NCBI RefSeq assembly: GCF_019203985.1
Contig: NZ_JAGSPD010000016.1
Coordinates: 1-64,000, forward strand
Source: Winogradskyella luteola
GTDB lineage: Bacteria; Bacteroidota; Bacteroidia; Flavobacteriales; Flavobacteriaceae
DNA length: 64,000 nt
Reading direction: 5' to 3'
How positions within the stretch are numbered: position 1 is the first letter of the stretch; each line of letters opens with the position of its first letter. The notes below the pieces were generated by a model. It searched no databases. It saw only the letters and a program-made list of their open reading frames with translations, and was not told the DNA's origin. The position numbers were made by a program, and so were the translations under genes. Below are positions 21,527 through 30,132 of the stretch, one piece after another.

Positions 21527-22549
21527 ATGGATTCAATAACTCAAATTGTTTTAGGAGCCGCTTGTGGTGAGGCTGTTCTTGGAAAAAAAATCGGAAACAA
21601 GGCCTTATTGTTTGGAGCTATTGGTGGTACAATTCCAGATTTAGATGTCTTCATTGGTGCTTTACTTTATAACAATGAGATTGATGCTATGCTCTTTCAC
21701 AGAGGATTTATGCATTCTATTTTGTTTTCAATATTAGGGGCTTTTTTACTGGGTTGGTTGGTGCATAAACTCTATGATACCGGTAAGCGGTTGCATTCCA
21801 CAACACAGCGAGATTGGATTCAACTTTTCTTTTGGTCATTGTTTACACATCCGATTTTAGATTGTTTTACCCCTTATGGTACGCAACTCTTTGCTCCGTT
21901 TTCCAATTATAGAGTTGCTTTTAACAATATTGCTGTAGCCGATCCTTTGTACACGGTTCCGTTTTTTATATGTATCATCGTTTTAATGTTTTTTAACAGA
22001 CAAAGTAATAGGAGATGGTTGTGGTTAAAATTGGGAATTGGTATAAGTTCGGTGTATATGCTATTCACCATTTTCAACAAGTTGTATATTAACAGTGTTT
22101 TCAAATCTTCCCTTAAGGATAAAGCTGTAATGTATTATAGGTATAGTGTGCAGCCCGCAATTTTAAATAATGTACTTTGGTATGGTATTGCTGAGACCGA
22201 AGATAATTATCATGTAGGTTTTTATTCCTTATTGGATGCGTCCAATCGTTTTTCGGATTGGCAAACTATTCCAAAGGAAAGAGTTTTAAAAGCTTCAGAA
22301 TTTAGTGATATAAAAGACTTGGCTTGGTTTAGCGATGATTATTATAACGTTGAATTTTTAGAAGATGGAAATTATCTTTATAAAGATCTGCGTTATCCGT
22401 TGGTAGAGACAAGAGAAGGTTTTAAAGCTGTATTCAACTTAAAACTCTTTAAAGATAGTGAGCGTTTAAATATGCTTCCGTTTGAACCAGAAATGAGTGA
22501 TTTTAGCTTTACAATGTCTGCACTTTGGATAAGATTGAAAGGGAAATAA
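21527..22549 (+). CDS. YdjM-like membrane-bound metal-dependent hydrolase (DUF457)
   Basis: A 340-residue membrane protein starting at ATG 21527 (MDSITQIVLGAACGEAVLG); the eight codons before it are not conserved in the family. Residues 1-180 form the YdjM/DUF457 domain with the motifs GAIGGTIPDLDVF, HRGFMHSILFS and FTHPILDCFTPYGTQLF, whose Asp and His residues are thought to bind metal. Four to five transmembrane segments lie in this part, and the C-terminal 150 residues are soluble. E. coli YdjM is LexA-regulated, and a lipid hydrolase role has been proposed for the family. The real substrate is unknown. A dispersed repeat follows the stop codon. Confidence 0.85.
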   Translation: MDSITQIVLGAACGEAVLGKKIGNKALLFGAIGGTIPDLDVFIGALLYNNEIDAMLFHRGFMHSILFSILGAFLLGWLVHKLYDTGKRLHSTTQRDWIQLFFWSLFTHPILDCFTPYGTQLFAPFSNYRVAFNNIAVADPLYTVPFFICIIVLMFFNRQSNRRWLWLKLGIGISSVYMLFTIFNKLYINSVFKSSLKDKAVMYYRYSVQPAILNNVLWYGIAETEDNYHVGFYSLLDASNRFSDWQTIPKERVLKASEFSDIKDLAWFSDDYYNVEFLEDGNYLYKDLRYPLVETREGFKAVFNLKLFKDSERLNMLPFEPEMSDFSFTMSALWIRLKGK

Positions 22550-22550
22550 G

Positions 22551-22673
22551 GCTGTCTAAAAAATGGTATTCTGAATAAAATGAAGTATTTAAATGACTAA
22601 AATTCTTCGCTTTGGCTTCTACAAGTTCTGCTTAACAGCTCTGAATAAAAAGCCAATTCATTTTTCAGACAAC
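22551..22673. repeat. Dispersed repeat element with terminal inverted repeats
   Basis: tgtctaaaaaatg (22553-22565) and catttttcagaca (22659-22671) are near-perfect reverse complements about 93 bases apart and bound the gap between two convergent genes. The inside carries two tctgaataaaa copies. The outer ggctgtct matches the hairpin at 19098. It resembles the non-coding ggctgtctaaaa elements scattered in Flavobacteriia genomes. Confidence 0.6.
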
Positions 22674-22683
22674 ATTATCAAAA

Positions 22684-23898
22684 TTAAACGGTTTCGGCTT
22701 TAAAAACCCCAATTTCTACCATACAAGCTTTCATCATTTTATAAGTGCGTTCTATGTCGGCATCTAAACCTATGGAGAAGCGTATCAGTCCATCACTCAA
22801 ACCCATAGCTTCCTGCTCATCTTCAGGAATTTCAGAAGATGTAGAGCTTCCCGGGGCACTGAATAAAGTCTTATAAAATCCTAAACTCACAGCCAAATAA
22901 CCTAAGTTACGTTCTTGCATTAATTCCATAAGCGCATTGGCTTTATCCAAAGAACCAACATCTATAGTAAGCATACCGCCAAATCCATATTTTTCATTCA
23001 TCATGGATTTGAATAGCTCATGGGATGGGTGAGAGGCTAAACCTGGATAAACGGTTTTTAAACCGTCACTTTCAAACTTCTCAGCTAAATACGTGGCATT
23101 ATGACTGTGTTGCTGCATTCTAATATGCAGTGTTCTCAAGTTTTTCAATACTGAAGCCGAACGTAGACTGTCCATAGTAGAACCCAACAACATAGCGGCA
23201 CCATCATTTACATTTCTAAGTTGATCGATTAACTCTTGAGTACCGCAAACAACTCCTCCAACGGTATCTGAAGAGCCGTTAATAAATTTAGTAAGACTGT
23301 GAATAACAATATCTGCACCAAGTTTTACGGGAGAAATTGATAAGGGTGAAAATGTATTGTCAACCACCAATTTAAGATTATATTTTTTAGCTAATATTGC
23401 TAAGCCTTTTATATCAGCGACTTCTAACAACGGGTTACTGACCGATTCACAGTAAAGAACTTTCGTTTTTGGTGTAATTGCAGCTTCTACAACCTCTAGT
23501 TTGGTAATGTCCACAAACGTGGTGTCGATTCCCAAACGTGGTGCAAAATTCTTTAAAAAAGCGTAAGTGCCACCATAGATTGTTCTACTGCTCACAATGT
23601 GGTCGCCAGTATCGCATAATTGCAATAATACTGGGGTTATGGCTCCCATACCAGAAGCTGTGACCGTGGCTGTTTCCGTACCTTCCATAGCAGCTAGGGC
23701 TTCGCCTAGATATAAGTTTGAAGGTGAAGAATGACGAGAATATAAATAGCAACCATCAGCATTGCCTTCAAACGTGTCAAACATTGTTTTTGCCGAAAGG
23801 AATGTATAGGTTGATGAATCTGAAATTGATGGATTTACTCCACCAAATTCTCCAAAATATTGTAAATTTTGAATATGGTTTGCAGGTTTGAACTTCAT
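22684..23898 (-). CDS. Cys/Met-metabolism PLP-dependent lyase (methionine gamma-lyase-like)
   Basis: A 404-residue PLP enzyme of the trans-sulphuration family. The PLP lysine is K204 (IHSLTKFING), with the aspartate D180 (VVDNTFSPL), YSRHSSPS at 53-60 and ASGMGAI at 81-87. It resembles methionine gamma-lyases that split methionine to methanethiol, 2-oxobutyrate and ammonia. However, the active-site cysteine found in the Pseudomonas putida enzyme (YGCT) reads YGGT here at 108-111, so another gamma- or beta-elimination is possible. It is transcribed divergently from an Lrp-type regulator, a standard arrangement for amino-acid-induced catabolic genes. Confidence 0.88.
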   Translation of the reverse strand: MKFKPANHIQNLQYFGEFGGVNPSISDSSTYTFLSAKTMFDTFEGNADGCYLYSRHSSPSNLYLGEALAAMEGTETATVTASGMGAITPVLLQLCDTGDHIVSSRTIYGGTYAFLKNFAPRLGIDTTFVDITKLEVVEAAITPKTKVLYCESVSNPLLEVADIKGLAILAKKYNLKLVVDNTFSPLSISPVKLGADIVIHSLTKFINGSSDTVGGVVCGTQELIDQLRNVNDGAAMLLGSTMDSLRSASVLKNLRTLHIRMQQHSHNATYLAEKFESDGLKTVYPGLASHPSHELFKSMMNEKYGFGGMLTIDVGSLDKANALMELMQERNLGYLAVSLGFYKTLFSAPGSSTSSEIPEDEQEAMGLSDGLIRFSIGLDADIERTYKMMKACMVEIGVFKAETV

Positions 23899-24064
23899 AA
23901 TGAAAATGATTTAATTGATCATTACAAAAATCCATAAGATTAGATTAAAATTCAATATAAATCTTATAATTTAGAAAATTAATCTAATTATTTAACTAAT
24001 TTTAGATAAATAATCTATATTTTTATCTGTAATTGGATTTAATCAGAAAAAAACATAGACCAAT
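23899..24064. promoter_or_regulatory. Divergent control region with Lrp-like palindromes
   Basis: An AT-rich gap between the PLP lyase and the Lrp gene. It holds imperfect palindromes such as ctaattatttaactaattttag (imperfect, 23984-24005) and agata...tatct (24004-24028), plus aagatt/aaatctt arms further left. Lrp-type regulators bind degenerate AT-rich dyads of this kind. Specific binding is inference. Confidence 0.45.
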
Positions 24065-24520
24065 ATGCTTGATGAAATAGACAGACATCTACTAAAATTA
24101 CTCCAAAACGATAGTAAGCAGACCAATAAAGCCTTGTCATATGCTTTGGGATTATCTGTCACGGCTGTATATGAGCGTATAAAGAAGTTAGAAAATAATG
24201 GTATTATTAAAAAATATGTGGCATTAATTGAAAAGAAAAAGGTTGATAAAGCTTTTATTGCATTTTGCCATGTAAAATTAGTTCAGCATTCTCAAGATTA
24301 TGTTATTAAATTTGAGCGAGAAGTACGCAAATTAGATGAAGTATTGGAGTGTTATCATATTAGTGGAGATTACGATTACCTCATAAAAGTCTTGGTTGAG
24401 GATATGGAGGAATTTAGGGAGTTTATGGTAAAAAAGTTAACGAGAATAGACCATATTGGTAGTACACATAGTATGTTTGTAATTAATGAGGTGCAACACA
24501 CCACGGCAATTTCTGTTTAG
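24065..24520 (+). CDS. Lrp/AsnC family transcription regulator
   Basis: A 151-residue regulator. Residues 1-50 form the winged helix-turn-helix (LDEIDRHLLKLLQNDSKQTN, then LSVTAVYERIKKLENNGII). Residues 65-140 form the RAM/ligand-binding domain (FIAFCHVKLVQ, CYHISGDYDYLIKV), which binds an amino acid and drives octamer assembly. Divergent placement next to a methionine/cysteine-type PLP lyase suggests it controls that gene in response to a sulphur amino acid. The next gene starts only three bases after its stop, so they are probably co-transcribed. Confidence 0.92.
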   Translation: MLDEIDRHLLKLLQNDSKQTNKALSYALGLSVTAVYERIKKLENNGIIKKYVALIEKKKVDKAFIAFCHVKLVQHSQDYVIKFEREVRKLDEVLECYHISGDYDYLIKVLVEDMEEFREFMVKKLTRIDHIGSTHSMFVINEVQHTTAISV

Positions 24521-24523
24521 TAT

Positions 24524-25150
24524 ATGAGAAGTATTCGGTATAGGCTCATGGAGTTTTTTATAATCTTTGTTGCAATTCCTGTAAGCTTTGCTTTAGAATT
24601 TTCTATCTGGTTTAAGATGATAATTGCAATCACCGGATTTATCTATGTAGTATATGTGCTCTTAAAAATAGAAAACAACAAATTCAAAATCACACAACAA
24701 CTCAATTGGAAACAATTTTGGATACGTACGGTATTAAAATTATTGGCAATAGCTTTATTGACAACAATTTATATGTATTTGGTAGATAAAGAAAACCTTT
24801 TTATGGTACTTATAAATAAGCCTTTAATGTGGATAATGATTTTATTTATCTATTCACTTTTTTCAGTATATCCTCAAGAGCTCATTTACAGAACATTTTT
24901 CTTTCAACGTTACGAGTCGTTATTTAGAAGTAATACGCTTTTTATGTTTACCAATGCAGCACTTTTTTCCTTAGCCCATATATTTTTTAAAAACACTTTG
25001 GTAATGATATTGACCTTTATCGGAGGCATTTTGTTTGCGTTAACCTTCAAAAAAACAAAATCCACACTTTTGGTATCCATAGAGCATGCTATCTATGGCT
25101 GTTGGTTATTTACTGTCGGAATGGGAGAGATGCTGGGGTTTCCATCGTAG
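24524..25150 (+). CDS. CPBP-family intramembrane protease
   Basis: A 208-residue membrane protein with about six transmembrane segments. The CPBP (Abi) motifs are in order: YPQELIYRTFFFQRY, where the usual EExxxR reads QELIYR; FSLAHIFF with the metal-type His; and IEHAIYGCW near the C-terminus. Relatives include prenyl-CAAX-type proteases and bacteriocin self-immunity proteins. The loss of one of the paired glutamates is common in this family. It follows the Lrp gene after three bases. Whether it is functionally linked to amino-acid metabolism is unknown. Confidence 0.8.
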   Translation: MRSIRYRLMEFFIIFVAIPVSFALEFSIWFKMIIAITGFIYVVYVLLKIENNKFKITQQLNWKQFWIRTVLKLLAIALLTTIYMYLVDKENLFMVLINKPLMWIMILFIYSLFSVYPQELIYRTFFFQRYESLFRSNTLFMFTNAALFSLAHIFFKNTLVMILTFIGGILFALTFKKTKSTLLVSIEHAIYGCWLFTVGMGEMLGFPS

Positions 25151-25258
25151 TTAAATTTTGAAAACCATGTTAATTATATGCTAATTATCTGATTAATATA
25201 ATTTTATATTTATGTATTTATTTAGTAACGCCGTACTTAAATTTAGATTCTACGCTGG

Positions 25259-25289
25259 TTTGTCTTCCCATAAAACATTCGTATTTTTG
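25259..25289 (+). promoter_or_regulatory. Promoter upstream of lpdA
   Basis: TTTG (25259-25262) is followed after exactly 19 bases by TATTTTTG (25282-25289), matching the Bacteroidota consensus. It predicts a leader of about 150 bases before the lpdA start, in which I see no riboswitch. Confidence 0.7.
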
Positions 25290-25443
25290 TTATTTATTTT
25301 AAAGTTCGAATCGGGTATTCTATAATGTTAAACTAGATTAATAGGCATGCAAATACATTAACTTAGCGGTTATGGCTTACTATAAGAACTAAAAATTAAT
25401 AGATCATTTTCAATTAGCAATATAAAATAAATTAATATACAAT

Positions 25444-26844
25444 ATGAAGTCATACGATGTAGCGATAATAGGTTCTGGTCCTGGTGGTTATGTAGCAGCA
25501 ATTCGCTGTGCGCAATTGGGAATGACAACTGCGATAATAGAAAAATACTCAACACTTGGCGGTACATGTTTAAATGTAGGTTGCATACCAAGCAAAGCTT
25601 TATTGAGTTCTTCGCATCATTACGAAGAGGCCACAAAACATTTTGAAGATCATGGTATTGAGATTCCAGGTGAAATAAAGGTGAATCTCGAAAAAATGAT
25701 TGCACGGAAGCAAGCCGTTGTTGACCAAACTACTGGTGGCATTGATTTTTTAATGAAAAAAAATAAGATTGATGTCTATGAAGGCTTGGGTTCTTTTAAA
25801 GATGCAACACATATACAGATAGAAGGCAAAGATGCTGGAGAAATTGAAGCGAAGAATATTATTATAGCAACAGGTTCTAAACCATCTAACTTACCATTCA
25901 TAGAATTAGACAAAGAACGTATTATTACGTCTACAGAAGCTCTAAAACTTAAAGAAGTTCCTAAGCACCTTATGATTATTGGTGGTGGAGTTATAGGTTT
26001 GGAGCTTGGTCAAGTTTACCGTCGTTTGGGCGCTGAAGTCACGGTTATCGAATACATGGATAGAATTTTGCCAACTATGGATGCAGGCTTATCTAAAGAG
26101 TTGAATAAAGTCTTTAAGAAAGCGAAGTGTAAAATGATGATGTCTCACAAAGTACAATCTGTTGAGCGTAAAGGAGATGAGGTCATTGTGAAGGCTGAAA
26201 ACAAAAAAGGTGAAGTTGTAGAGTTTAAAGGTGATTATTGTTTGGTATCTGTTGGACGACGACCGTATACTGATGGATTAAATGCCGAAGCCGCTGGAGT
26301 AAAAATTAACGATAGAGGACAGGTTGAAGTCAACGAACACTTGCAAACATCTGTATCTAATATCTATGCCATAGGAGATGTTGTTAGAGGGGCGATGTTG
26401 GCACATAAGGCTGAAGAAGAAGGTGTGTTTGTGGCTGAAACGCTTGTAGGACAAAAACCACATATAGATTATAACTTAATTCCAGGTGTAGTGTACACAT
26501 GGCCAGAGGTCGCAGCTGTGGGTAAAACCGAAGAAGAATTAAAAGCAGATGATATAGAATATAAAGTAGGTCAGTTTCCGTTTAGAGCTTTAGGTAGAGC
26601 TAGAGCTAGTGGAGATATCGATGGTTTTGTAAAGATCTTAGCCGATAAAACAACAGACGAAGTATTAGGTGTACACATGATTGGCGCACGTTGTGCAGAT
26701 TTAATTGCCGAAGCAGTAACGGCAATGGAATTTAGAGCCTCTGCCGAAGATATTTCAAGATACTCGCATGCGCACCCAACATTTGCCGAAGCGGTAAAGG
26801 AAGCGGCTTTAGCGGCTACAGATGACAGACCTTTGCATGTATAA
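25444..26844 (+). CDS. lpdA: Dihydrolipoyl dehydrogenase
   Basis: A 466-residue flavoprotein, the E3 component of 2-oxo acid dehydrogenase complexes and the glycine cleavage system. FAD-binding GSGPGG lies at 10-15. The redox disulphide is C42/C47 in GGTCLNVGCIPSK. The NAD-binding motif is GGGVIGLELG at about 182. The second FAD motif reads IYAIGDVV, and the C-terminal His-Glu pair that serves the partner subunit is H444/E449 (HAHPTFAE). No E1 or E2 genes are adjacent, so it is a shared E3 encoded alone. It has a promoter and a bidirectional terminator of its own. Confidence 0.96.
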   Translation: MKSYDVAIIGSGPGGYVAAIRCAQLGMTTAIIEKYSTLGGTCLNVGCIPSKALLSSSHHYEEATKHFEDHGIEIPGEIKVNLEKMIARKQAVVDQTTGGIDFLMKKNKIDVYEGLGSFKDATHIQIEGKDAGEIEAKNIIIATGSKPSNLPFIELDKERIITSTEALKLKEVPKHLMIIGGGVIGLELGQVYRRLGAEVTVIEYMDRILPTMDAGLSKELNKVFKKAKCKMMMSHKVQSVERKGDEVIVKAENKKGEVVEFKGDYCLVSVGRRPYTDGLNAEAAGVKINDRGQVEVNEHLQTSVSNIYAIGDVVRGAMLAHKAEEEGVFVAETLVGQKPHIDYNLIPGVVYTWPEVAAVGKTEEELKADDIEYKVGQFPFRALGRARASGDIDGFVKILADKTTDEVLGVHMIGARCADLIAEAVTAMEFRASAEDISRYSHAHPTFAEAVKEAALAATDDRPLHV

Positions 26845-26876
26845 TTATCATTCGCATGGGCGGGAATCTTATTATT

Positions 26877-26909
26877 AAAAAAAGCGAACATATAATGTTC
26901 GCTTTTTTT
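26877..26909. terminator. Bidirectional terminator between lpdA and the convergent gene
   Basis: gcgaaca / tgttcgc with a 5-base loop, extended by A and T runs on both sides (aaaaaaa... and ...ttttttt). A similar GCGAAC hairpin ends the gene at 30039. Confidence 0.85.
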
Positions 26910-26915
26910 ATAAAA

Positions 26916-27506
26916 TTATAATTCTTGCATCAAATCCGCAATACGAAGTCGCTTGGAATAATCCCCTTCATTTACATCACGAACAAAGCAGTAGGCGCTA
27001 ATCTCTTCGTTCTTCACCTTTTCTGAGAGCTCTTCAACTGTATTTGGTCCAAATTCTTCAGATTCTGAGATGTAATAGAACTCGTGATCGTAGATAATAT
27101 TGCTAACTTTCTTTTTATACTTTTCTTTTAAAAAGGACTGAATATCTTCAACAGAGTTGAGATCATCTTTATAATTCGTGGTGTTGATATAGAGCGCAAA
27201 CTCTTGCCTGTCTTGATGGTTTAGCACTAAGATGTCATCATCCTTAAAATAGGCTTTAACCGTAATAATACCATCTTCGGTTTCGATAGTAAATATATTT
27301 TGAATATTCAGCGTCCAGGATGTTTTAATGGAGGCATCTTTCCGTTCAATCTCTAGAATATTATTTTTCCGAAACGTGTAAACGGCTTTCTTTTTTGAAA
27401 TTCCATTTACTAAAACCCATTGTTGATTTATAAAATGGGAATCGTGGTGACGCTCATAATCAAAAGGTTTTAAATTAGGAATTGTGTTGTGTAGATAAGC
27501 ACTCAT
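26916..27506 (-). CDS. Hypothetical protein with a GYF_2-like C-terminal domain
   Basis: A 196-residue cytoplasmic protein. Residues 30-100 are beta-rich with a PH-like or Sm-like pattern (WVLVNGISKKKAVYTFRKNN). The last 60 residues, HEFYYISESEEFGPNTVEEL onward to the end, resemble the GYF_2 domain, in which an aromatic residue and FGP precede a helix that selects a partner. No signal peptide or catalytic motif is seen. It lies downstream of the LytS/LytTR pair on the same strand after 70 bases and could be part of that operon. Function unknown. Confidence 0.7.
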   Translation of the reverse strand: MSAYLHNTIPNLKPFDYERHHDSHFINQQWVLVNGISKKKAVYTFRKNNILEIERKDASIKTSWTLNIQNIFTIETEDGIITVKAYFKDDDILVLNHQDRQEFALYINTTNYKDDLNSVEDIQSFLKEKYKKKVSNIIYDHEFYYISESEEFGPNTVEELSEKVKNEEISAYCFVRDVNEGDYSKRLRIADLMQEL

Positions 27507-27576
27507 AGTAAGCGGTTAATAAATAATAGTAAGGGCTATTATAACGTTGAATTTGGGCTTTTAATATCTACTAAAG

Positions 27577-28308
27577 TTAAAATTTTTCGAGATGTTTCAA
27601 AACTTCTTTCTTATAACTTCGACTAATGGGCAGAGCTTTTCGATTAACTGTAATATCCTCATTCGTAAAGGATTGAATTTTCGATAAATGAACAATATAA
27701 GATCGGTGAATTCTTAAGAATTGATGACTTGGAAGTTTGGCTTCAATTGCACTTATAGTTTCGCGGGTTACAATAATGTTTTCTGTGCTGGGCGCAATCG
27801 AAGTGTCAGTGTGAATTTTGATATAATCACTATAGCTTTCTACATATAGTATGCTAGCGAAATCTACTTTTAGCATTTTTCGGTTAGATCGCACAAAAAT
27901 AAAATCATTACGATCTGTAGTTTTATTTACCGAATCTTTTGAAACGATAGTTACTTCAAAATAGCGGTTTACAGCTTTTAATAAACGCTCAAAAGCAATC
28001 GGTTTTAAAAGGTAATCTACTGCTTGTAAATCAAAACCTTCAACAGCGTAATCCCTATAAGCAGTTGTAAAAATGATTTTTATGTCTTTGTTTATGGATT
28101 TTGCAAAAGCAATACCTGATATTTCGGGCATATTAATATCTAAAAATATAAGATCGACCTTGTGATTGCTTATAAAATTAAATGCCTCAATAGCATTTTT
28201 GCATTGAGAGATGACTTCTATATTATCAATTCCTGATATATGCGTAGCTATGACATCTCTTGCTATGGCTTCATCATCAACAATTATACAAGATATGGGT
28301 TTAGTCAT
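27577..28308 (-). CDS. LytTR-family response regulator
   Basis: A 243-residue response regulator starting at ATG 28308 (MTKPISCIIVDDEAIARD). The 12 codons before it are in frame but overlap the kinase gene and do not fit the family. The receiver domain has acidic D11/D12, the phosphoacceptor D57 (LIFLDINMPEISG) and conserved LLKPI near 105. The LytTR DNA-binding domain occupies the C-terminal 100 residues, with FLRIHRSYIVHLSKI. The start overlaps the kinase gene end by eight bases (ATGACTAA), pointing to translational coupling. It is the cognate partner of the upstream kinase. Confidence 0.95.
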   Translation of the reverse strand: MTKPISCIIVDDEAIARDVIATHISGIDNIEVISQCKNAIEAFNFISNHKVDLIFLDINMPEISGIAFAKSINKDIKIIFTTAYRDYAVEGFDLQAVDYLLKPIAFERLLKAVNRYFEVTIVSKDSVNKTTDRNDFIFVRSNRKMLKVDFASILYVESYSDYIKIHTDTSIAPSTENIIVTRETISAIEAKLPSHQFLRIHRSYIVHLSKIQSFTNEDITVNRKALPISRSYKKEVLKHLEKF

Positions 28309-29371
28309 TTGCCAAGTTAGATTTAATATTAAGTTGTAATACAACCGTAAATTCTGATTCGCTATTCGTTATTTGCAAATAGTATTGATCGGGATAGAGT
28401 AATTCTAAACGTTTTTTAATATTGTCTAAGCCAATACCATCAGTATGGTTAGAGTCTTTAGAGCTGGTGTTTTTTATACGGAACATTATAAAATCTGGCT
28501 GTGCTTCAATAGAAATGGTAATGTGCAAAATTCCATTTGTAATGGTACCGTGCTTGAAGCTATTTTCAACAAAGGGAATAAAGAGCATCGGTGCAATTTC
28601 AATAGCATTGGCACTTATGTTTTTTTTAATGTTGACTTTCAACGTTTCATTAAAGCGCATACGTTCTAAACTTACATAATCCTCAATATGATTTATCTCT
28701 TGTTCCAAACTCACAACGGGCTTATCGACTTGGTATAAAAGATAATCTAAAAGGTTAGAGAGTTTCAAAATCATTTCTGGAGTTTCTTTGGCTTTTTTTA
28801 AGGCAAAGCCATACATAGTGTTTAGTGTGTTGAATAAAAAATGCGGATGAATTTGCATCTTTAGATATTTCAACTCTTGTTCTTTTAGTTTAAGCTGCGC
28901 TTCTAAGATTTTTGCCTTAAGTGATTTGGTTTTATTGGAAGCTATAATGTTTAGTTTCATAAGCTTAAAACCACTCACTATAAAAGTCACAAGATATATT
29001 CCTGTCATTACAAAAAGTATGTTTCTCGTAATGGGATTCATGTTATTGTACTCAAAATTTGATATATAAATAAGGCTAAAAAAAATAGATACCATTACTA
29101 GGTAAGCAGAAATAATGAGCGTGTAAATACTATAAAGAATAAAGTGATAATAACGTTTTGTAATTAGGTAATCTGGAATCAGCTTGTAAATGGAAACATA
29201 AGTTAAAGCAATAGTAATGGGCATTAAAAAGAGCGAGTATACCAAAGTGTCATTAAAATTATTGCTGCCTACACCAAAAAAATAAGTAAAAAATAGAAGC
29301 ACAACACACCAAAACAGAACGTGAAGTAAACCCTGCCCAATTTTTATTATTATGAATTCTCTAGTTAACAT
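28301..29371 (-). CDS. LytS-type sensor histidine kinase
   Basis: A 356-residue membrane kinase with four transmembrane segments in residues 10-140 and no extracytoplasmic sensor domain. A coiled coil (149-172) leads into the His_kinase domain (PF06580). The phosphoacceptor is H177 in QIHPHFLFNTLN. The ATPase domain includes PMLFIPFVENSFKHG and the glycine-rich GIGLDNIKKRL. This class pairs with LytTR regulators and often monitors cell-envelope state or small metabolites. The signal is unknown. The 269-base gap before the divergent ExbB-like gene holds its promoter and a possible micro-ORF. Confidence 0.92.
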   Translation of the reverse strand: MLTREFIIIKIGQGLLHVLFWCVVLLFFTYFFGVGSNNFNDTLVYSLFLMPITIALTYVSIYKLIPDYLITKRYYHFILYSIYTLIISAYLVMVSIFFSLIYISNFEYNNMNPITRNILFVMTGIYLVTFIVSGFKLMKLNIIASNKTKSLKAKILEAQLKLKEQELKYLKMQIHPHFLFNTLNTMYGFALKKAKETPEMILKLSNLLDYLLYQVDKPVVSLEQEINHIEDYVSLERMRFNETLKVNIKKNISANAIEIAPMLFIPFVENSFKHGTITNGILHITISIEAQPDFIMFRIKNTSSKDSNHTDGIGLDNIKKRLELLYPDQYYLQITNSESEFTVVLQLNIKSNLAND

Positions 29372-29560
29372 GCATTAAACTTGTCACTACAATAATACTA
29401 TATTTTTAAACTGAATGGCTAGTTCGTAGACGAATGACAGAATTAGTTATGGATTTAACATTTGGTTATATCGAGTGCTAAATGGGTCGTCTACCGCAAA
29501 ATTTAATTTTGCATCAAAGTTGTTCATAGATTTGAGGCAGTAATCAAAAAACGACAGCAC

Positions 29561-29614
29561 ATGATAGTATTAATAGGAGTCTTGTCTCTAATTATCCTAA
29601 TCGTATTATTTTAA
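29561..29614 (+). CDS. Possible hydrophobic micro-ORF
   Basis: ATG to TAA, 17 residues (MIVLIGVLSLIILIVLF), almost entirely hydrophobic. It ends 26 bases before the ExbB-like gene on the same strand. A single transmembrane peptide of this length would resemble known small membrane proteins, but there is no conservation evidence here, and chance ORFs this size are common. Confidence 0.25.
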   Translation: MIVLIGVLSLIILIVLF

Positions 29615-29640
29615 AAAAACAATAACTAAATTTATAAACT

Positions 29641-30039
29641 ATGAATTCACTGGTAATTACAAATCAATTTGCGGATCGTTTTTCAGAAGGCGGCCCCTTT
29701 TTTATGACGCTTATATTATTATGTCTTTTATTATCCATTATACTTTTGGTAATAGGGTTTCTAAATGTGAGGAAGAATCCACGGAAGTCTCATAAGATGT
29801 TAAAACTTGTTGTGGATGCTAGTCTGTTGGGCTTAGTAATAGGATTTTTGGCTTCGGTAATTGGCCTAATTTCTGCTTTTGATTCTGTAGAGGCGATAGG
29901 TGATCCAAGTCCAGCTTTATTCGCAGGCGGACTTAAAGTATCTTTATTGACGGCAACATTTGGGCTTTTCAGCTTTATTATTGCTCGAATAGGTATTTTA
30001 TTTTTAAGGTGGCGACTTAATGCAGAAATGAGCGAATAA
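29641..30039 (+). CDS. MotA/TolQ/ExbB proton channel family protein, small
   Basis: A 132-residue protein with three transmembrane segments. It carries GGPFFMTLILLCLLLS near the start and the channel-type segment SLLGLVIGFLASVIGLISAFDSVEA followed by PALFAGGLKVSLLTATFG (helices TM2 and TM3 of the TolQ/ExbB fold). Full-length ExbB/TolQ proteins are about 200-240 residues, so this is a minimal version lacking the large cytoplasmic loop. No ExbD/TolR partner lies next to it. It sits divergent from the LytS/LytTR pair and may be a target of it; that is inference from position. Confidence 0.8.
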   Translation: MNSLVITNQFADRFSEGGPFFMTLILLCLLLSIILLVIGFLNVRKNPRKSHKMLKLVVDASLLGLVIGFLASVIGLISAFDSVEAIGDPSPALFAGGLKVSLLTATFGLFSFIIARIGILFLRWRLNAEMSE

Positions 30040-30060
30040 AACTATAAACATAATATAGTA

Positions 30061-30089
30061 AAGGCGAACTTTTAAAGTTCGCTTTTTTT
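30061..30089 (+). terminator. Terminator after the ExbB-like gene
   Basis: gcgaactt / aagttcgc with a 3-base loop followed by seven Ts. Confidence 0.85.
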
Positions 30090-30132
30090 ATGCCAAGCAG
30101 TTTTATTCAGTAATTTTGCATAAAGCTTTACA

